The notes under the pieces are model-generated. The model searched no databases and was not told the DNA's origin. It worked only from the letters and a program-made list of their open reading frames with translations. A stretch of 16,503 bases of DNA, taken from NCBI GenBank assembly GCA_947490035.1, contig CANLGS010000016.1, forward strand, positions 1-16,503. The letters are read 5' to 3'. Below, piece by piece: positions 1 to 6,962 of this stretch (the stretch's first letter is position 1; the number at the start of each line of letters is the position of its first letter). This DNA is from Gemmataceae bacterium. GTDB lineage: Bacteria > Planctomycetota > Planctomycetia > Gemmatales > Gemmataceae. Position numbers and translations under genes: made by a program.

Positions 1-110
1 ACGGAAGACGGCTGAGTACCCCAAGGGAGAAGGGATTCTGAGATGTGCCCTTGGCCTTCTGAGGGGGCGGTAACACCATGGCTTCCTCTCCATGTTATTC
101 TGAGCCATGA
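1..110. other. Atypical sequence at left edge, junction with truncated vWA gene
   Basis: This stretch is visibly less GC-rich than the rest of the window and shows no codon-like pattern in any frame. The frame of the downstream vWA gene is closed by TGA at 108-110, and no plausible start lies between that stop and the conserved protein. It may be the edge of an inserted element, a rearrangement junction or an assembly join. I do not recognise the sequence. Confidence 0.35.
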
Positions 111-1223
111 TGTTATAGCAAACCTCAAGTCACGCAAATCAGTAGCTCCAGCCCGGCGTCGCTCACGACCGCGGACCTCCTTAGCTACAACAAGTTCGCG
201 TGGGAGACCGTGCCCGGCGCGAAGCCGTACATGCGGTACACCGACAGCCCGCGCCGCCCGCGGTTGCACACGTGGTTCGGGCCGATGAGCATGGTCCACT
301 TCGTCACGCAGATGAACGGCAACTGGCTGCCGGGCACGTGCTACGAGTCCCAGTGCTGGCAGCTCAAGGCCGGGATGAACTCGGTCCTCGACGACGTGAA
401 GAACAACCACCCGAACGACATCGCCGGGCTGGTGTTCTTCGCCACCTCGCACCACAACGGCGTCCGCGCGGCGCTCGGTCAGAACTTCCAGGGGCTGAAG
501 AACTCGCTCTTCTACCCCAAGAGCCTGCTGACGGCGATCAACGGCGGCGACATCACGACCGAGATCCGCCCGTACACCACCACGACGCTGACCGGGTACA
601 ACGACGTCGAGATTCCGAACGCGGCCGGCGGCACCGACCCCGCGACCGGGCTGGCGTACTCGTTCAACATGCTGTCCCCGTCCACCATTGCGGCGGCCCA
701 GGCGGTCGGCACCGGCAACGGTCGCCGCGGCGCGCAGAAGATCATCATCTTCGAGACGGACGGCGTGCCCAACTCGTACCGCACGCCGACGTACACCCAG
801 CGCGGGTACAACTCGTACTACACCCTGTCCGGCGTCACCAGCGCCAGCAACGGCAACACGACCGGGATCAACCACGCCTACGACGTCATCAAGCAGGCGG
901 TCAAACCGATGGCGACGACGGCGACGACCTCCGGCGCCGGTGCTGACAGCGGGCTGGGACTGCCCAACGCCCCGGCCCGCGTGTACCCGATCGCGTTCGG
1001 CGACCTGTTCGACGAGGTGCTGGCCCCGGGCGCGACCTACCGCGACCAGGCCAACGCGTTCCTGGCGAAGTGCGCCGAGCACGGCGGCACCGGCACCGCC
1101 GGGGCGATCAAGCTGCCCGACTCGCAGATCATCACCGGCCCGTACCAGCAGCGCATCGACCGCCTCCGCGACTGCCTCGAGCGCATCTTCCAGACCGGCG
1201 TCTCGGTCGTGCTGATCGAGTGA
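111..1223 (+). CDS. vWA domain protein (TadG-like), 3' part only
   Basis: The frame is open from just after the TGA at 108-110 and ends with TGA at 1221-1223. The protein resembles the C-terminal part of planctomycete pilus-assembly TadE/TadG-related proteins carrying a von Willebrand A domain. Two late vWA landmarks are visible: a GGTDPATGL segment, which fits the MIDAS threonine loop, and the strand KIIIFETDG (TDG about 183-185 residues after the GTG at 210). The first MIDAS motif (DxSxS) and the expected N-terminal membrane helix are absent, so the gene is 5'-truncated. Protein-like sequence (for example NKFAWETVPGAKPYMRY) runs upstream of the GTG at 210, so that GTG is probably an internal codon. 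The family is usually envelope-anchored and may act in Flp/Tad pilus assembly, but nothing here proves that. It may be a pseudogene, or an intact gene cut by a junction near 110-130. Confidence 0.6.
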   Translation, partial: CYSKPQVTQISSSSPASLTTADLLSYNKFAWETVPGAKPYMRYTDSPRRPRLHTWFGPMSMVHFVTQMNGNWLPGTCYESQCWQLKAGMNSVLDDVKNNHPNDIAGLVFFATSHHNGVRAALGQNFQGLKNSLFYPKSLLTAINGGDITTEIRPYTTTTLTGYNDVEIPNAAGGTDPATGLAYSFNMLSPSTIAAAQAVGTGNGRRGAQKIIIFETDGVPNSYRTPTYTQRGYNSYYTLSGVTSASNGNTTGINHAYDVIKQAVKPMATTATTSGAGADSGLGLPNAPARVYPIAFGDLFDEVLAPGATYRDQANAFLAKCAEHGGTGTAGAIKLPDSQIITGPYQQRIDRLRDCLERIFQTGVSVVLIE

Positions 1224-1231
1224 CGCAGCAG

Positions 1232-1373
1232 AGGGCAGAAGGCAGAAGAGCCGCAGATCAACGCAGAAGAACGCAGATCAAGACGAAGAGACAGAGGAGT
1301 TTGAAGAACTCTGTTTCCTGGTTTTGATCTGCGTTCTTCTGCGTTGATCTGCGGCTCTTCTGCCTTCTGCCCT
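1232..1373. repeat. Perfect 50-bp inverted repeat with 42-nt loop
   Basis: The arms 1232-1281 and 1324-1373 are perfect reverse complements over 50 bases. The 42-nt spacer (1282-1323) holds a weaker inner pairing of ACAGAG with CTCTGT. Each arm contains the words CGCAGATCAA and CGCAGAAGAA in alternation. It lies directly behind the vWA stop and ahead of the ABC ATPase, so its transcript would form a very long hairpin that could terminate or protect mRNA. The first ATG of the longest ATPase frame (1344) lies inside the right arm and is not credible as a start. Confidence 0.9.
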
Positions 1374-1448
1374 TTGATTTTTCCGCCCTATCGCCGGGCG
1401 TGGTCTATGTTTCCGAACGGCAACACGCGTAAACCCACCGTCTCGCGC

Positions 1449-1453
1449 AGGAG
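1449..1453 (+). promoter_or_regulatory. RBS deciding the ABC ATPase start
   Basis: AGGAG lies 7 nt upstream of GTG 1461. The upstream in-frame ATGs at 1344 and 1407 have no comparable site, and the first lies within the inverted repeat. Confidence 0.6.
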
Positions 1454-1460
1454 CAACGAC

Positions 1461-2219
1461 GTGACCGCAGCCGCGGTGTTCGATCAGGTGGTGAAGACGT
1501 ACCCCACGGGGCCGTTCGCGCGCGGCGGGGTGCCCGCCGTGCGCGGCGTGTCGCTGACCGTGCCCGCCGCGCGCGTGTTCGGGCTGCTCGGCCCGAACCG
1601 GGCCGGCAAAACCACACTCGTCAAGTTACTTCTTTCGCTCGTGCATCCCACCTCGGGCGCGATCACGCGCCTCGGGGCGTCACTGGGCAACCGCGGCACG
1701 CTCGGCCGCGTCGGGTACATGCACGAGAACCACGCGTTCCCGCGCTACCTGTCCGCGACCGAACTGCTCACCTTCTACGGCGGACTGTCCGGCGTGCCGT
1801 CGGGAGCGCTGTCCGCGCGCGTCGCGTCGCTGGTCGAACGGGTGGGCCTCGCGGACCGCAAGAGCGAACCGATCGCGCGGTTCAGCAAGGGCATGGTGCA
1901 GCGGCTCGGCCTCGCGCAGGCGCTGCTGAACGACCCGGATCTGCTCATCCTCGACGAACCGACCGAAGGGCTGGACCTGACCGGGCGGCAACTGCTGCGG
2001 GCGGTGGTGCGCGAGCGCAAGGCCGCCGGCAAGACGGTGCTGCTGGTGTGGCACGTGCTGCCCGAAGTGCAGGAGTTGTGCGACGCCGCCGCGGTGGTGG
2101 TCGCCGGGAAGGTCGTGTTCGACGGCACGCTGCCGGACCTGCTGCGCGACCCGAAGTCCGGCGCCGCGCGGAACCTCGAAACCGCCCTCCAGAGCCTCTA
2201 TCAGTCGGAGGCCGCATGA
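1461..2219 (+). CDS. ABC transporter ATP-binding protein
   Basis: This is the ATPase subunit of an ABC-2 type exporter, 252 residues from the GTG start. In order it shows Walker A GPNRAGKTT at residues 44-52, an E-type Q-loop region GYMHENHAFPRYLSATE at 85-101, the degenerate signature FSKGM at 141-145 (common in ABC-2 exporters), Walker B LLILDEPTEGLD at 161-172 and the H-loop histidine H198. Walker A carries R where most homologues have G (GPNGAGKTT). The lysine and threonine that bind ATP are intact, so activity is plausible. Its stop codon TGA (2217-2219) overlaps an ATG (2216-2218), the classical ATGA coupling, but the permease now begins 140 bp downstream because a repeat lies between them. 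Substrate unknown. The start could also be ATG 1407; GTG 1461 is preferred because of its RBS and because homology begins there. Confidence 0.88.
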   Translation: MTAAAVFDQVVKTYPTGPFARGGVPAVRGVSLTVPAARVFGLLGPNRAGKTTLVKLLLSLVHPTSGAITRLGASLGNRGTLGRVGYMHENHAFPRYLSATELLTFYGGLSGVPSGALSARVASLVERVGLADRKSEPIARFSKGMVQRLGLAQALLNDPDLLILDEPTEGLDLTGRQLLRAVVRERKAAGKTVLLVWHVLPEVQELCDAAAVVVAGKVVFDGTLPDLLRDPKSGAARNLETALQSLYQSEAA

Positions 2220-2225
2220 ACGCGA
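2209..2225. repeat. 17-bp direct repeat, left copy
   Basis: AGGCCGCATGAACGCGA, identical to 2352-2368. This copy carries the ATGA overlap of the ATPase stop and the original permease start, preceded by a full GGAGG (2207-2211). Together the two copies frame the palindromic element like a target-site duplication. Confidence 0.8.
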
Positions 2226-2242
2226 CGGGCTGCTGCCTTTGT

Positions 2243-2318
2243 TCTTGTGGCACAGACATTCCTGTCTGTGCGGCTGGACCACCCGAAGCACACAGACAGG
2301 AATGTCTGTGCCACAAGA
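2243..2318. repeat. Nested palindrome, H module (complete pair)
   Basis: The 28-bp arms 2243-2270 and 2291-2318 are perfect reverse complements around a 20-nt loop. Each arm is itself a hairpin: CACAGACA-TTCC-TGTCTGTG on the left and its complement with a GGAA loop on the right. A further small hairpin, CCGCCGC-GGA-GCGGCGG, follows at 2325-2341. The same 28-bp right arm occurs at 10291-10318, and a sequence variant of the pair at 15423-15494. It lies between the ATPase and permease genes. Confidence 0.9.
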
Positions 2319-2324
2319 GAAGAG

Positions 2325-2341
2325 CCGCCGCGGAGCGGCGG
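2325..2341. repeat. Short hairpin CCGCCGC-GGA-GCGGCGG
   Basis: This 7-bp perfect stem with a GGA loop lies directly downstream of the H module and inside the same 17-bp direct-repeat frame. It shares the stem-GGA-stem design of the other hairpins in the window. Confidence 0.7.
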
Positions 2342-2351
2342 ACCACATTGT

Positions 2352-2368
2352 AGGCCGCATGAACGCGA
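2352..2368. repeat. 17-bp direct repeat, right copy
   Basis: Identical to 2209-2225. It carries the present permease start ATG 2359. Upstream of this copy the Shine-Dalgarno site has become TAGG instead of GGAGG, so the inserted element apparently weakened the local RBS. Confidence 0.8.
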
Positions 2369-3339
2369 TGCCCGCGACCATTCTCACCGTCCGATGGATG
2401 GTGCGCGACACCTTCCGTCAGTCGCTCGCCTCGAAACTGTTCTGGGTGATGCTCGGTCTCACGTCGCTCTGCACGCTGTTCGCGATGAGCGTGAGTGTGA
2501 CCGGCGCCGAGGAGCGCGAACGCCACCCGGCGGAACTGCCGCTGTACATGCCGAAGGGCCAGGGCGTCGACGGCATCCGCGAACCGCACGGCACCGTGTC
2601 CGTCAGGTTCGGGATGGTCGAATACCCGGTCACGAAGGGCAAAGCCGACTCCGTCCGCGAGCTTCAGTTATGGCTCGCGGGCATCCTCGCGGACACCGCC
2701 GGCGTGCTGCTCGCGCTGCTGTGGACGGCCGGGTTCGTGCCGGCGTTCCTGGAGCCGCACGCGGTCACGGTGCTGCTGGCGAAGCCGGCGCCGCGGTGGG
2801 CGATCCTGGCCGGCAAGTACGCCGGCGTGGTGCTGTTCGTCGCGCTGCACGCGACCCTCTTCGTCGGCGGGACGTGGCTCGGTCTCGGCTTCGCAACGGG
2901 CGTGTGGGACGTGCGGTACTGGCTGGCGGTGCCGCTCTTGGTGACGAACTTCGCGGTGTTCTTCGCGTTCAGCACGTTCCTCGCGGTGTGTACGCGCAGC
3001 ACGGTGGTGAGCGTGTTCGGCACGCTGCTCTTCTGGGTGCTGTGCTGGGCGATGAACTTCACCTACCTGCGGTTGACCGCGGCGCCGGTGGAGGGGATCA
3101 CGCCGTTCGCGCAGTTCCTGGTGGAAGCGGGCTACTGGATTCTCACGAAGCCGCTGGACCTGAGCGGCATCTTCTTCGACGCGATGGACGCGGGGAAGTA
3201 TTCGGCGCCAGTGCCCGAACTGGAAGCGGTGAAGCAAAAGGGGAAGTTCCATCCAGAGCTGTCGGTGCTGGCGTCGCTCTCGTTCGCGGTCGGCGTGCTG
3301 GCGGTAGCGGCCTACGAGTTCCGCAACATGGATTATTGA
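2359..3339 (+). CDS. ABC-2 type transporter permease
   Basis: This 326-residue membrane protein is the likely partner of the ATPase encoded just upstream. Hydrophobic segments lie at about residues 27-48, 107-132, 150-178, 188-211, 215-236 and 301-319, giving six helices with a large extracytoplasmic loop between the first two. The loop-plus-helix LLAKPAPRWAILAGKY at 139-154 is typical of ABC-2 permeases of the gliding/NatB-like class. The longest frame extends upstream to 2239 but only through the palindromic repeat (a WHRHSCLC-type translation), so ATG 2359 is chosen; ATG 2368 is an alternative. The native RBS has been altered by the element. The export substrate cannot be told from sequence. 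It converges on the TIGR03000 gene, with 18 bp between the stops. Confidence 0.82.
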   Translation: MNAMPATILTVRWMVRDTFRQSLASKLFWVMLGLTSLCTLFAMSVSVTGAEERERHPAELPLYMPKGQGVDGIREPHGTVSVRFGMVEYPVTKGKADSVRELQLWLAGILADTAGVLLALLWTAGFVPAFLEPHAVTVLLAKPAPRWAILAGKYAGVVLFVALHATLFVGGTWLGLGFATGVWDVRYWLAVPLLVTNFAVFFAFSTFLAVCTRSTVVSVFGTLLFWVLCWAMNFTYLRLTAAPVEGITPFAQFLVEAGYWILTKPLDLSGIFFDAMDAGKYSAPVPELEAVKQKGKFHPELSVLASLSFAVGVLAVAAYEFRNMDY

Positions 3340-3357
3340 GAGCCACGCTCGGCCACT

Positions 3358-3915
3358 TCACTTTACCTCGGTCCCCGACACGACGAGCAGCCGGCTGCGG
3401 TCGCCGGGGCCGAGCGTCACGGTGTGGGTACTTTCGTAGGTCTTGCCGCCCTGCTCCCAGGTCGCCCGCACCGAAAACGTGAACGTCTCGCCCGGCTTCA
3501 ACACCGGCGACGTAAGGACGCGCTCCTCGCTCGCTTCACCCTTCGCGGGCTTTCCATTCAGCCACACTTCGGCCGCGGCCGGGAACTGGAGTGAAAGCGT
3601 CGCGGGGAACTCGTTCGCCGGCACGACCACAACGGCCGGCGGCGCGGGCGGCGTGACCACCTGCGGTTGCACCGGCGGAGCGTAGAAGGGCGCGTAGCCG
3701 CCGAACGGGTAGCCGTAGCCGATCCACGGGCCGTACATCGGGTAGCCGCCCGGCGCGACCGCGGGGAAGTAGACGATCCCCGGCCGCGCGGGCATCCCCG
3801 GCCCGATGGGGCTGGCCGGGCGGACGCCCGGCGACAGCGGCAGGTTCCCCGGTTGCGCGGCCGCGCTCGCGGCAAACCCGACCACCGCGAGAAGCGCGCT
3901 CAAGGTGCGTATCAT
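3358..3915 (-). CDS. TIGR03000-domain secreted protein
   Basis: This 185-residue protein has a clear signal peptide (hydrophobic residues 4-19, likely cleavage near AAA-QP at 20-21). A Pro/Gly/Tyr-rich middle (about 25-95) contains repeats of YPMYGPWIGYGYPFGGYAP type. The C-terminal all-beta domain at about 103-181 matches the planctomycete TIGR03000 family: FPATLSLQFPAAAEVWLNG, then a TSPVLKPGETFTFSVRATW block and a TVTLGPGDR end. The family's function is unknown; proteins of this kind are exported and often have Gly/Pro/Tyr-rich linkers. It starts 60 bp after the stop of the NRAMP gene on the same strand, with GGAG upstream of the ATG, so the two may be co-transcribed. Confidence 0.85.
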   Translation of the reverse strand: MIRTLSALLAVVGFAASAAAQPGNLPLSPGVRPASPIGPGMPARPGIVYFPAVAPGGYPMYGPWIGYGYPFGGYAPFYAPPVQPQVVTPPAPPAVVVVPANEFPATLSLQFPAAAEVWLNGKPAKGEASEERVLTSPVLKPGETFTFSVRATWEQGGKTYESTHTVTLGPGDRSRLLVVSGTEVK

Positions 3916-3975
3916 GGCGTTACTCCAGGAGAGGGCGTCTCGGTGACGGCAATGCGCGTGCCGAAGGCGCCCGGC

Positions 3976-5409
3976 TCACCCGCCGGCGATCACCTTCCAC
4001 GCCTTCTCCATCGCGTCCGGCAGGCCGTAGAGGTCCAGCGCGGTGATGAGCAGGCACGACACCCAGCCGACGGTCAGCAGGAACCACCCGTTGCGGTACT
4101 TGCCCATCAGCTTGCGCGAACTCGTGAAGTAGAGCAGCGGGAACATCGCCAGCGGCAGTTGCATCGCCAGCACCACCTGACTCAGTTTGAGCAAGTCGGT
4201 CACGCTGGTGTTGCCGTAAAAGCCGATGACGAAGATCGCCGGCACGATCGCGATGAGGCGCGTGACGAGCCGCCGCGCCCACGGCCGCATGCGCCAGCGC
4301 ATGAACCCTTCCATCACCACCTGACCGGCCAGCGTGCCGGTGATCGTGCTGCTCTGCCCGCTCGCCAGCAGCGCCACCGCGAACAGCACGCTCGCGGACC
4401 CGGCGCCCAGCAGTGGCGTGAGCGTCAGGTACGCCACGCGAATCCAGTCCGGCTCCTTGCCGCCCTCGGTCTGGAAACTGACCACCTCGCCGCTCGCCAG
4501 CGTCACGTCCGTCCGGCCGTGGAACGTCACCGCGGCGAGCACCAGAATGGACGCGTTGACGAAGAACGCGAGCGACAGCGCCAGCACCGTGTCGATGGTG
4601 TTGAACTTGATCGCCCGCCGGATAGACGATTCGTCCGGTAGAATCTGTCGCGTGCGGACGAGCGCGGAGTGGAGGTACAGGTTGTGCGGCATCACGGTCG
4701 CCCCGATGATGCCGATCGCGCCCAGGATCATCCCCTCGCGCCGGAACCCGGGCGTGAGCAGCGCCGACCCCATTTCGAGGAAGTTCGGCGCGGTCTGCGG
4801 CAGCACGAAGATTTCGACGAAGTAGCAGCCGGCGATGGTAGCGACGAGGGTCGCAATGAGCGCCTCGATGAACCGCACCCCCAGACTTTGGAGGGCGAGG
4901 ATCAGCAGCACGTCGAACGCGGTGATGCAGACGGCAAAGAACAGAGGAATGTGGAACAGCAAGTTGAGCGCGACGGCGCTGCCAAGCACTTCGGCCAGGT
5001 CGCACGCGGCGATGGCGATCTCGCACGCGATCCAGTTCGGCCACCGCGTCCACGCCGGCAGGTGGTCGCGGCACGCCTGCGCCAGATCCTTCCCGGTCAC
5101 GATGCCGAGTCGCAGGGAACACACCTGCATGATGATCGCCATGAAACTCGAAACCGCGACAACCCACAGCAGATCGAACTTGTAGTCCGCACCGCCCGCG
5201 AGGTCGGTTCCCCAGTTGCCGGGGTCCATGTACCCGACGCTGACGAGGAACGCCGGCCCGACGAAGGCGCGGTACTGGCGCCAGAAGCTAGCGCTTTCGG
5301 GCGGCAGCGGGACCGTGCTGTTCAGCCCTTCCAGCGACAAGGCTCCCACCGCGGGCGGGGCCGGCGGCGCTTCGTTCGGCTCGCCGTTCGGGGCATTCTC
5401 GGTACTCAC
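3976..5409 (-). CDS. NRAMP family divalent metal (Mn2+/Fe2+) transporter
   Basis: This 477-residue inner-membrane protein imports divalent metal ions with protons. It has an acidic, Pro-rich cytoplasmic N terminus (about 1-45), then the helix-1 motif DPGNWGTDL (D62, N65), the helix-6 motif MPHNLYLHS (M240; A237 precedes) and the conserved GQSSTITGTLAGQ loop at 351-363. D, N, A and M at these places are the metal ligands known from bacterial NRAMP structures. The GTG start at 5407-5409 has GGAGG at a 6-nt spacing; the frame extends 16 codons further upstream without an RBS. A small AT-rich palindrome at 5465-5482 could be its operator. Metal specificity cannot be assigned from sequence; MntH-like is the best label. 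The TIGR03000 gene follows downstream. Confidence 0.9.
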   Translation of the reverse strand: MSTENAPNGEPNEAPPAPPAVGALSLEGLNSTVPLPPESASFWRQYRAFVGPAFLVSVGYMDPGNWGTDLAGGADYKFDLLWVVAVSSFMAIIMQVCSLRLGIVTGKDLAQACRDHLPAWTRWPNWIACEIAIAACDLAEVLGSAVALNLLFHIPLFFAVCITAFDVLLILALQSLGVRFIEALIATLVATIAGCYFVEIFVLPQTAPNFLEMGSALLTPGFRREGMILGAIGIIGATVMPHNLYLHSALVRTRQILPDESSIRRAIKFNTIDTVLALSLAFFVNASILVLAAVTFHGRTDVTLASGEVVSFQTEGGKEPDWIRVAYLTLTPLLGAGSASVLFAVALLASGQSSTITGTLAGQVVMEGFMRWRMRPWARRLVTRLIAIVPAIFVIGFYGNTSVTDLLKLSQVVLAMQLPLAMFPLLYFTSSRKLMGKYRNGWFLLTVGWVSCLLITALDLYGLPDAMEKAWKVIAGG

Positions 5410-5415
5410 CTTCAA

Positions 5416-5420
5416 CCTCC
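5416..5420 (-). promoter_or_regulatory. RBS deciding the NRAMP start
   Basis: On the minus strand this reads GGAGG, 6 nt before GTG (5407-5409). It is the only good site near the candidate starts, so it fixes the N terminus as VSTENAPN rather than the longer frame. Confidence 0.6.
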
Positions 5421-5464
5421 ACGCTTGAGCGTGTGACGCAAATTGATCGCCCCGCATAGGCGAG

Positions 5465-5482
5465 GCTAATTAGTTGATTAGC
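5465..5482. promoter_or_regulatory. AT-rich palindrome, candidate metal-regulator operator
   Basis: GCTAAT-TAGTTG-ATTAGC is a 6-bp perfect dyad in an unusually AT-rich island, 56-73 bp upstream of the NRAMP start and about 110 bp upstream of purD. Dyads of this size and base content are typical of DtxR/MntR or Fur-type sites, but it does not clearly match any consensus I know. The regulator assignment is a guess from the neighbouring gene. Confidence 0.3.
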
Positions 5483-5591
5483 TTACGCGAATCGGTCAGC
5501 GGCGTCGAGAGGGAAGTGTCCCGCGTGGCTTTCGGGTGACGTGCGGATAAACTGACGTGAGCGATTCGCACCACGAACCACGAAACACGCA

Positions 5592-6959
5592 ATGCTGAAC
5601 GTGATGGTGATCGGCAAGGGCGGGCGGGAACACGCGCTGGCGTGGCGGCTCAAGCAGTCGCCGCGCGCGGGCGCGGTGTACTGCGCGCCCGGCAACGCGG
5701 GCACCGCGCGCGACGGCGTCACGAACGTCGCGATCGAACACACCGAAACGGACAAGCTCCAGCGATTCTGCCTGAAAGAGAAGATCGGGCTGGTGGTGAT
5801 CGGTCCCGAAGACCCGCTGGCGGCCGGCCTCGCGGACTTCCTTCGCGGCAGGGGCTTGAAGGTGTTCGGGCCGTCGAAGGACGCGTCGCGGATCGAAGCA
5901 AGCAAGGTGTTCGCGAAGGAACTGATGCGGCACGCGGACGTGCCCACGTCGGAGTTCCAGGTGTTCGACCACCCGCAGCCGGCGCGCGACTACATCGAGA
6001 CGCGCGACTACCCGGTGGTGGTGAAGGCCGACGGGCTGGCCGCGGGCAAGGGCGTGGTGGTGTGCAAGACGAACGCGGAAGCGGCTGCGGCCGTGAATCG
6101 CATCATGACCGACGCGGAGTTCGGCCAGAAAGCCGGGCGCCGCGTCGTGGTGGAGAAGCGGCTCGACGGCGAGGAAGTTTCCGTTCTCGCGCTAGTAAGC
6201 GGGCGCACCTTTCTGCCACTGCCCGCGTGTCAGGATCACAAGGCGGTCGGCGACGGCGACACCGGACCGAACACCGGCGGCATGGGCGCGTACTGCCCGG
6301 CCCCGGTCGCGACGCCCGAACTGATGAAGGAGTGGGAACGCACGGTCTTCTTCCCGACCATCCACGCGATGAAACGCGGCCGCTACCCGTTCCAGGGCGT
6401 GCTGTTCGCCGGGTTGATGCTGACGAACCAGGGCACGCGCGTGCTGGAGTTCAACTGCCGGTTCGGTGACCCTGAAACGCAAGTCCTCATCATGCGGCTG
6501 AAGACCGACCTGCTCGACCTTCTGGAAGCGGTCGCGGACGAACGGTTGCAGGAGTTCGAGAACATCGAATGGGACACGCGGCCGGCGGTGTGCGTGGTGC
6601 TGTGTTCGGGCGGCTACCCTGGGAAGTACGACACCGGCAAGCCGATCACCGGCATCGCGGACGCGGAGCGCTTGCCGGGAGTGAAGGTATTTCACGCGGG
6701 CACGAAGATCGACGAGTTGAACCGGATCGCGTCGGACGGCGGTCGCGTGCTGGGCGTGACCGCATTGGGCGCGACACTTGCGGACGCGAAGGCCCGCGCC
6801 TACGAAGCGGTGAAGCTCATCAACTTCGTGGGGATGCACTACCGGACGGACATCGCGGACAAGGCGCTGAAGGTGAAGCCGGTCCTGGCGCCTGCGGCGG
6901 CGCCGAAACTGCCGGCGAAGTTCCGCCGCCCGGGGGGTGACAAGAAGCCCGCGACGTGA
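5592..6959 (+). CDS. purD: Phosphoribosylamine-glycine ligase (GAR synthetase)
   Basis: PurD joins phosphoribosylamine and glycine with ATP to give GAR, step 2 of de novo purine synthesis. The 455-residue protein is near the usual family length (about 420-430) plus a C-terminal tail. Visible landmarks are GKGGREHAL at 8-16, APGNAGT at 32-38, GPEDPLAAGLADFL at 71-84, FGPSKDASRIEASK at 92-105, VVKADGLAAGKGVVV at 143-157 (ATP-grasp), GEEVSVLAL at 193-201, QDHKAVGDGDTGPNTGGMGAY at 214-234 and EFNCRFGDPETQ at 286-297. The last ~25 residues (LAPAAAPKLPAKF, ending in basic residues) look like a non-conserved extension. The RBS is weak. It stands alone on the plus strand, with purN nearby on the opposite strand. 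Confidence 0.96.
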   Translation: MLNVMVIGKGGREHALAWRLKQSPRAGAVYCAPGNAGTARDGVTNVAIEHTETDKLQRFCLKEKIGLVVIGPEDPLAAGLADFLRGRGLKVFGPSKDASRIEASKVFAKELMRHADVPTSEFQVFDHPQPARDYIETRDYPVVVKADGLAAGKGVVVCKTNAEAAAAVNRIMTDAEFGQKAGRRVVVEKRLDGEEVSVLALVSGRTFLPLPACQDHKAVGDGDTGPNTGGMGAYCPAPVATPELMKEWERTVFFPTIHAMKRGRYPFQGVLFAGLMLTNQGTRVLEFNCRFGDPETQVLIMRLKTDLLDLLEAVADERLQEFENIEWDTRPAVCVVLCSGGYPGKYDTGKPITGIADAERLPGVKVFHAGTKIDELNRIASDGGRVLGVTALGATLADAKARAYEAVKLINFVGMHYRTDIADKALKVKPVLAPAAAPKLPAKFRRPGGDKKPAT

Positions 6960-6962
6960 GAT

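Larger units (their letters stand above)
2216..2353 (+). other. Ghost 45-codon ORF created by the inserted repeat
   Basis: The start codon that overlaps the ATPase stop opens a 45-codon frame running through the palindromic element and ending at TAG 2351-2353, 5 nt before the present permease ATG. Its product is Cys-rich (segments such as GCCLCSCGTDIPVC and HRQECLCHK), but these residues are simply the translated repeat. It is unlikely to be a functional protein. Because it retains the good GGAGG site, ribosomes could translate it and re-initiate at 2359, keeping the ATPase and permease coupled. Confidence 0.4.

Noticed and set aside
1344-1460. Longer ABC ATPase starting at ATG 1344
   Set aside because: The first residues are translated from the inverted-repeat arm, there is no RBS, and homology starts near GTG 1461.
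2243-2318. CRISPR array
   Set aside because: Repeats are inverted pairs, not regularly spaced direct repeats with unique spacers, and no cas genes are near.
2239-2358. N-terminal extension of the permease (Cys-rich segment)
   Set aside because: The extra residues are just the translated H-module repeat; similar peptides would appear wherever this repeat is read.
3667-5167. Long frames opposite or overlapping the NRAMP gene (3667-4641, 3920-5167, 4669-5436)
   Set aside because: Arg/His/Ala-rich shadow frames caused by high GC codon bias; the NRAMP frame has clear motifs.
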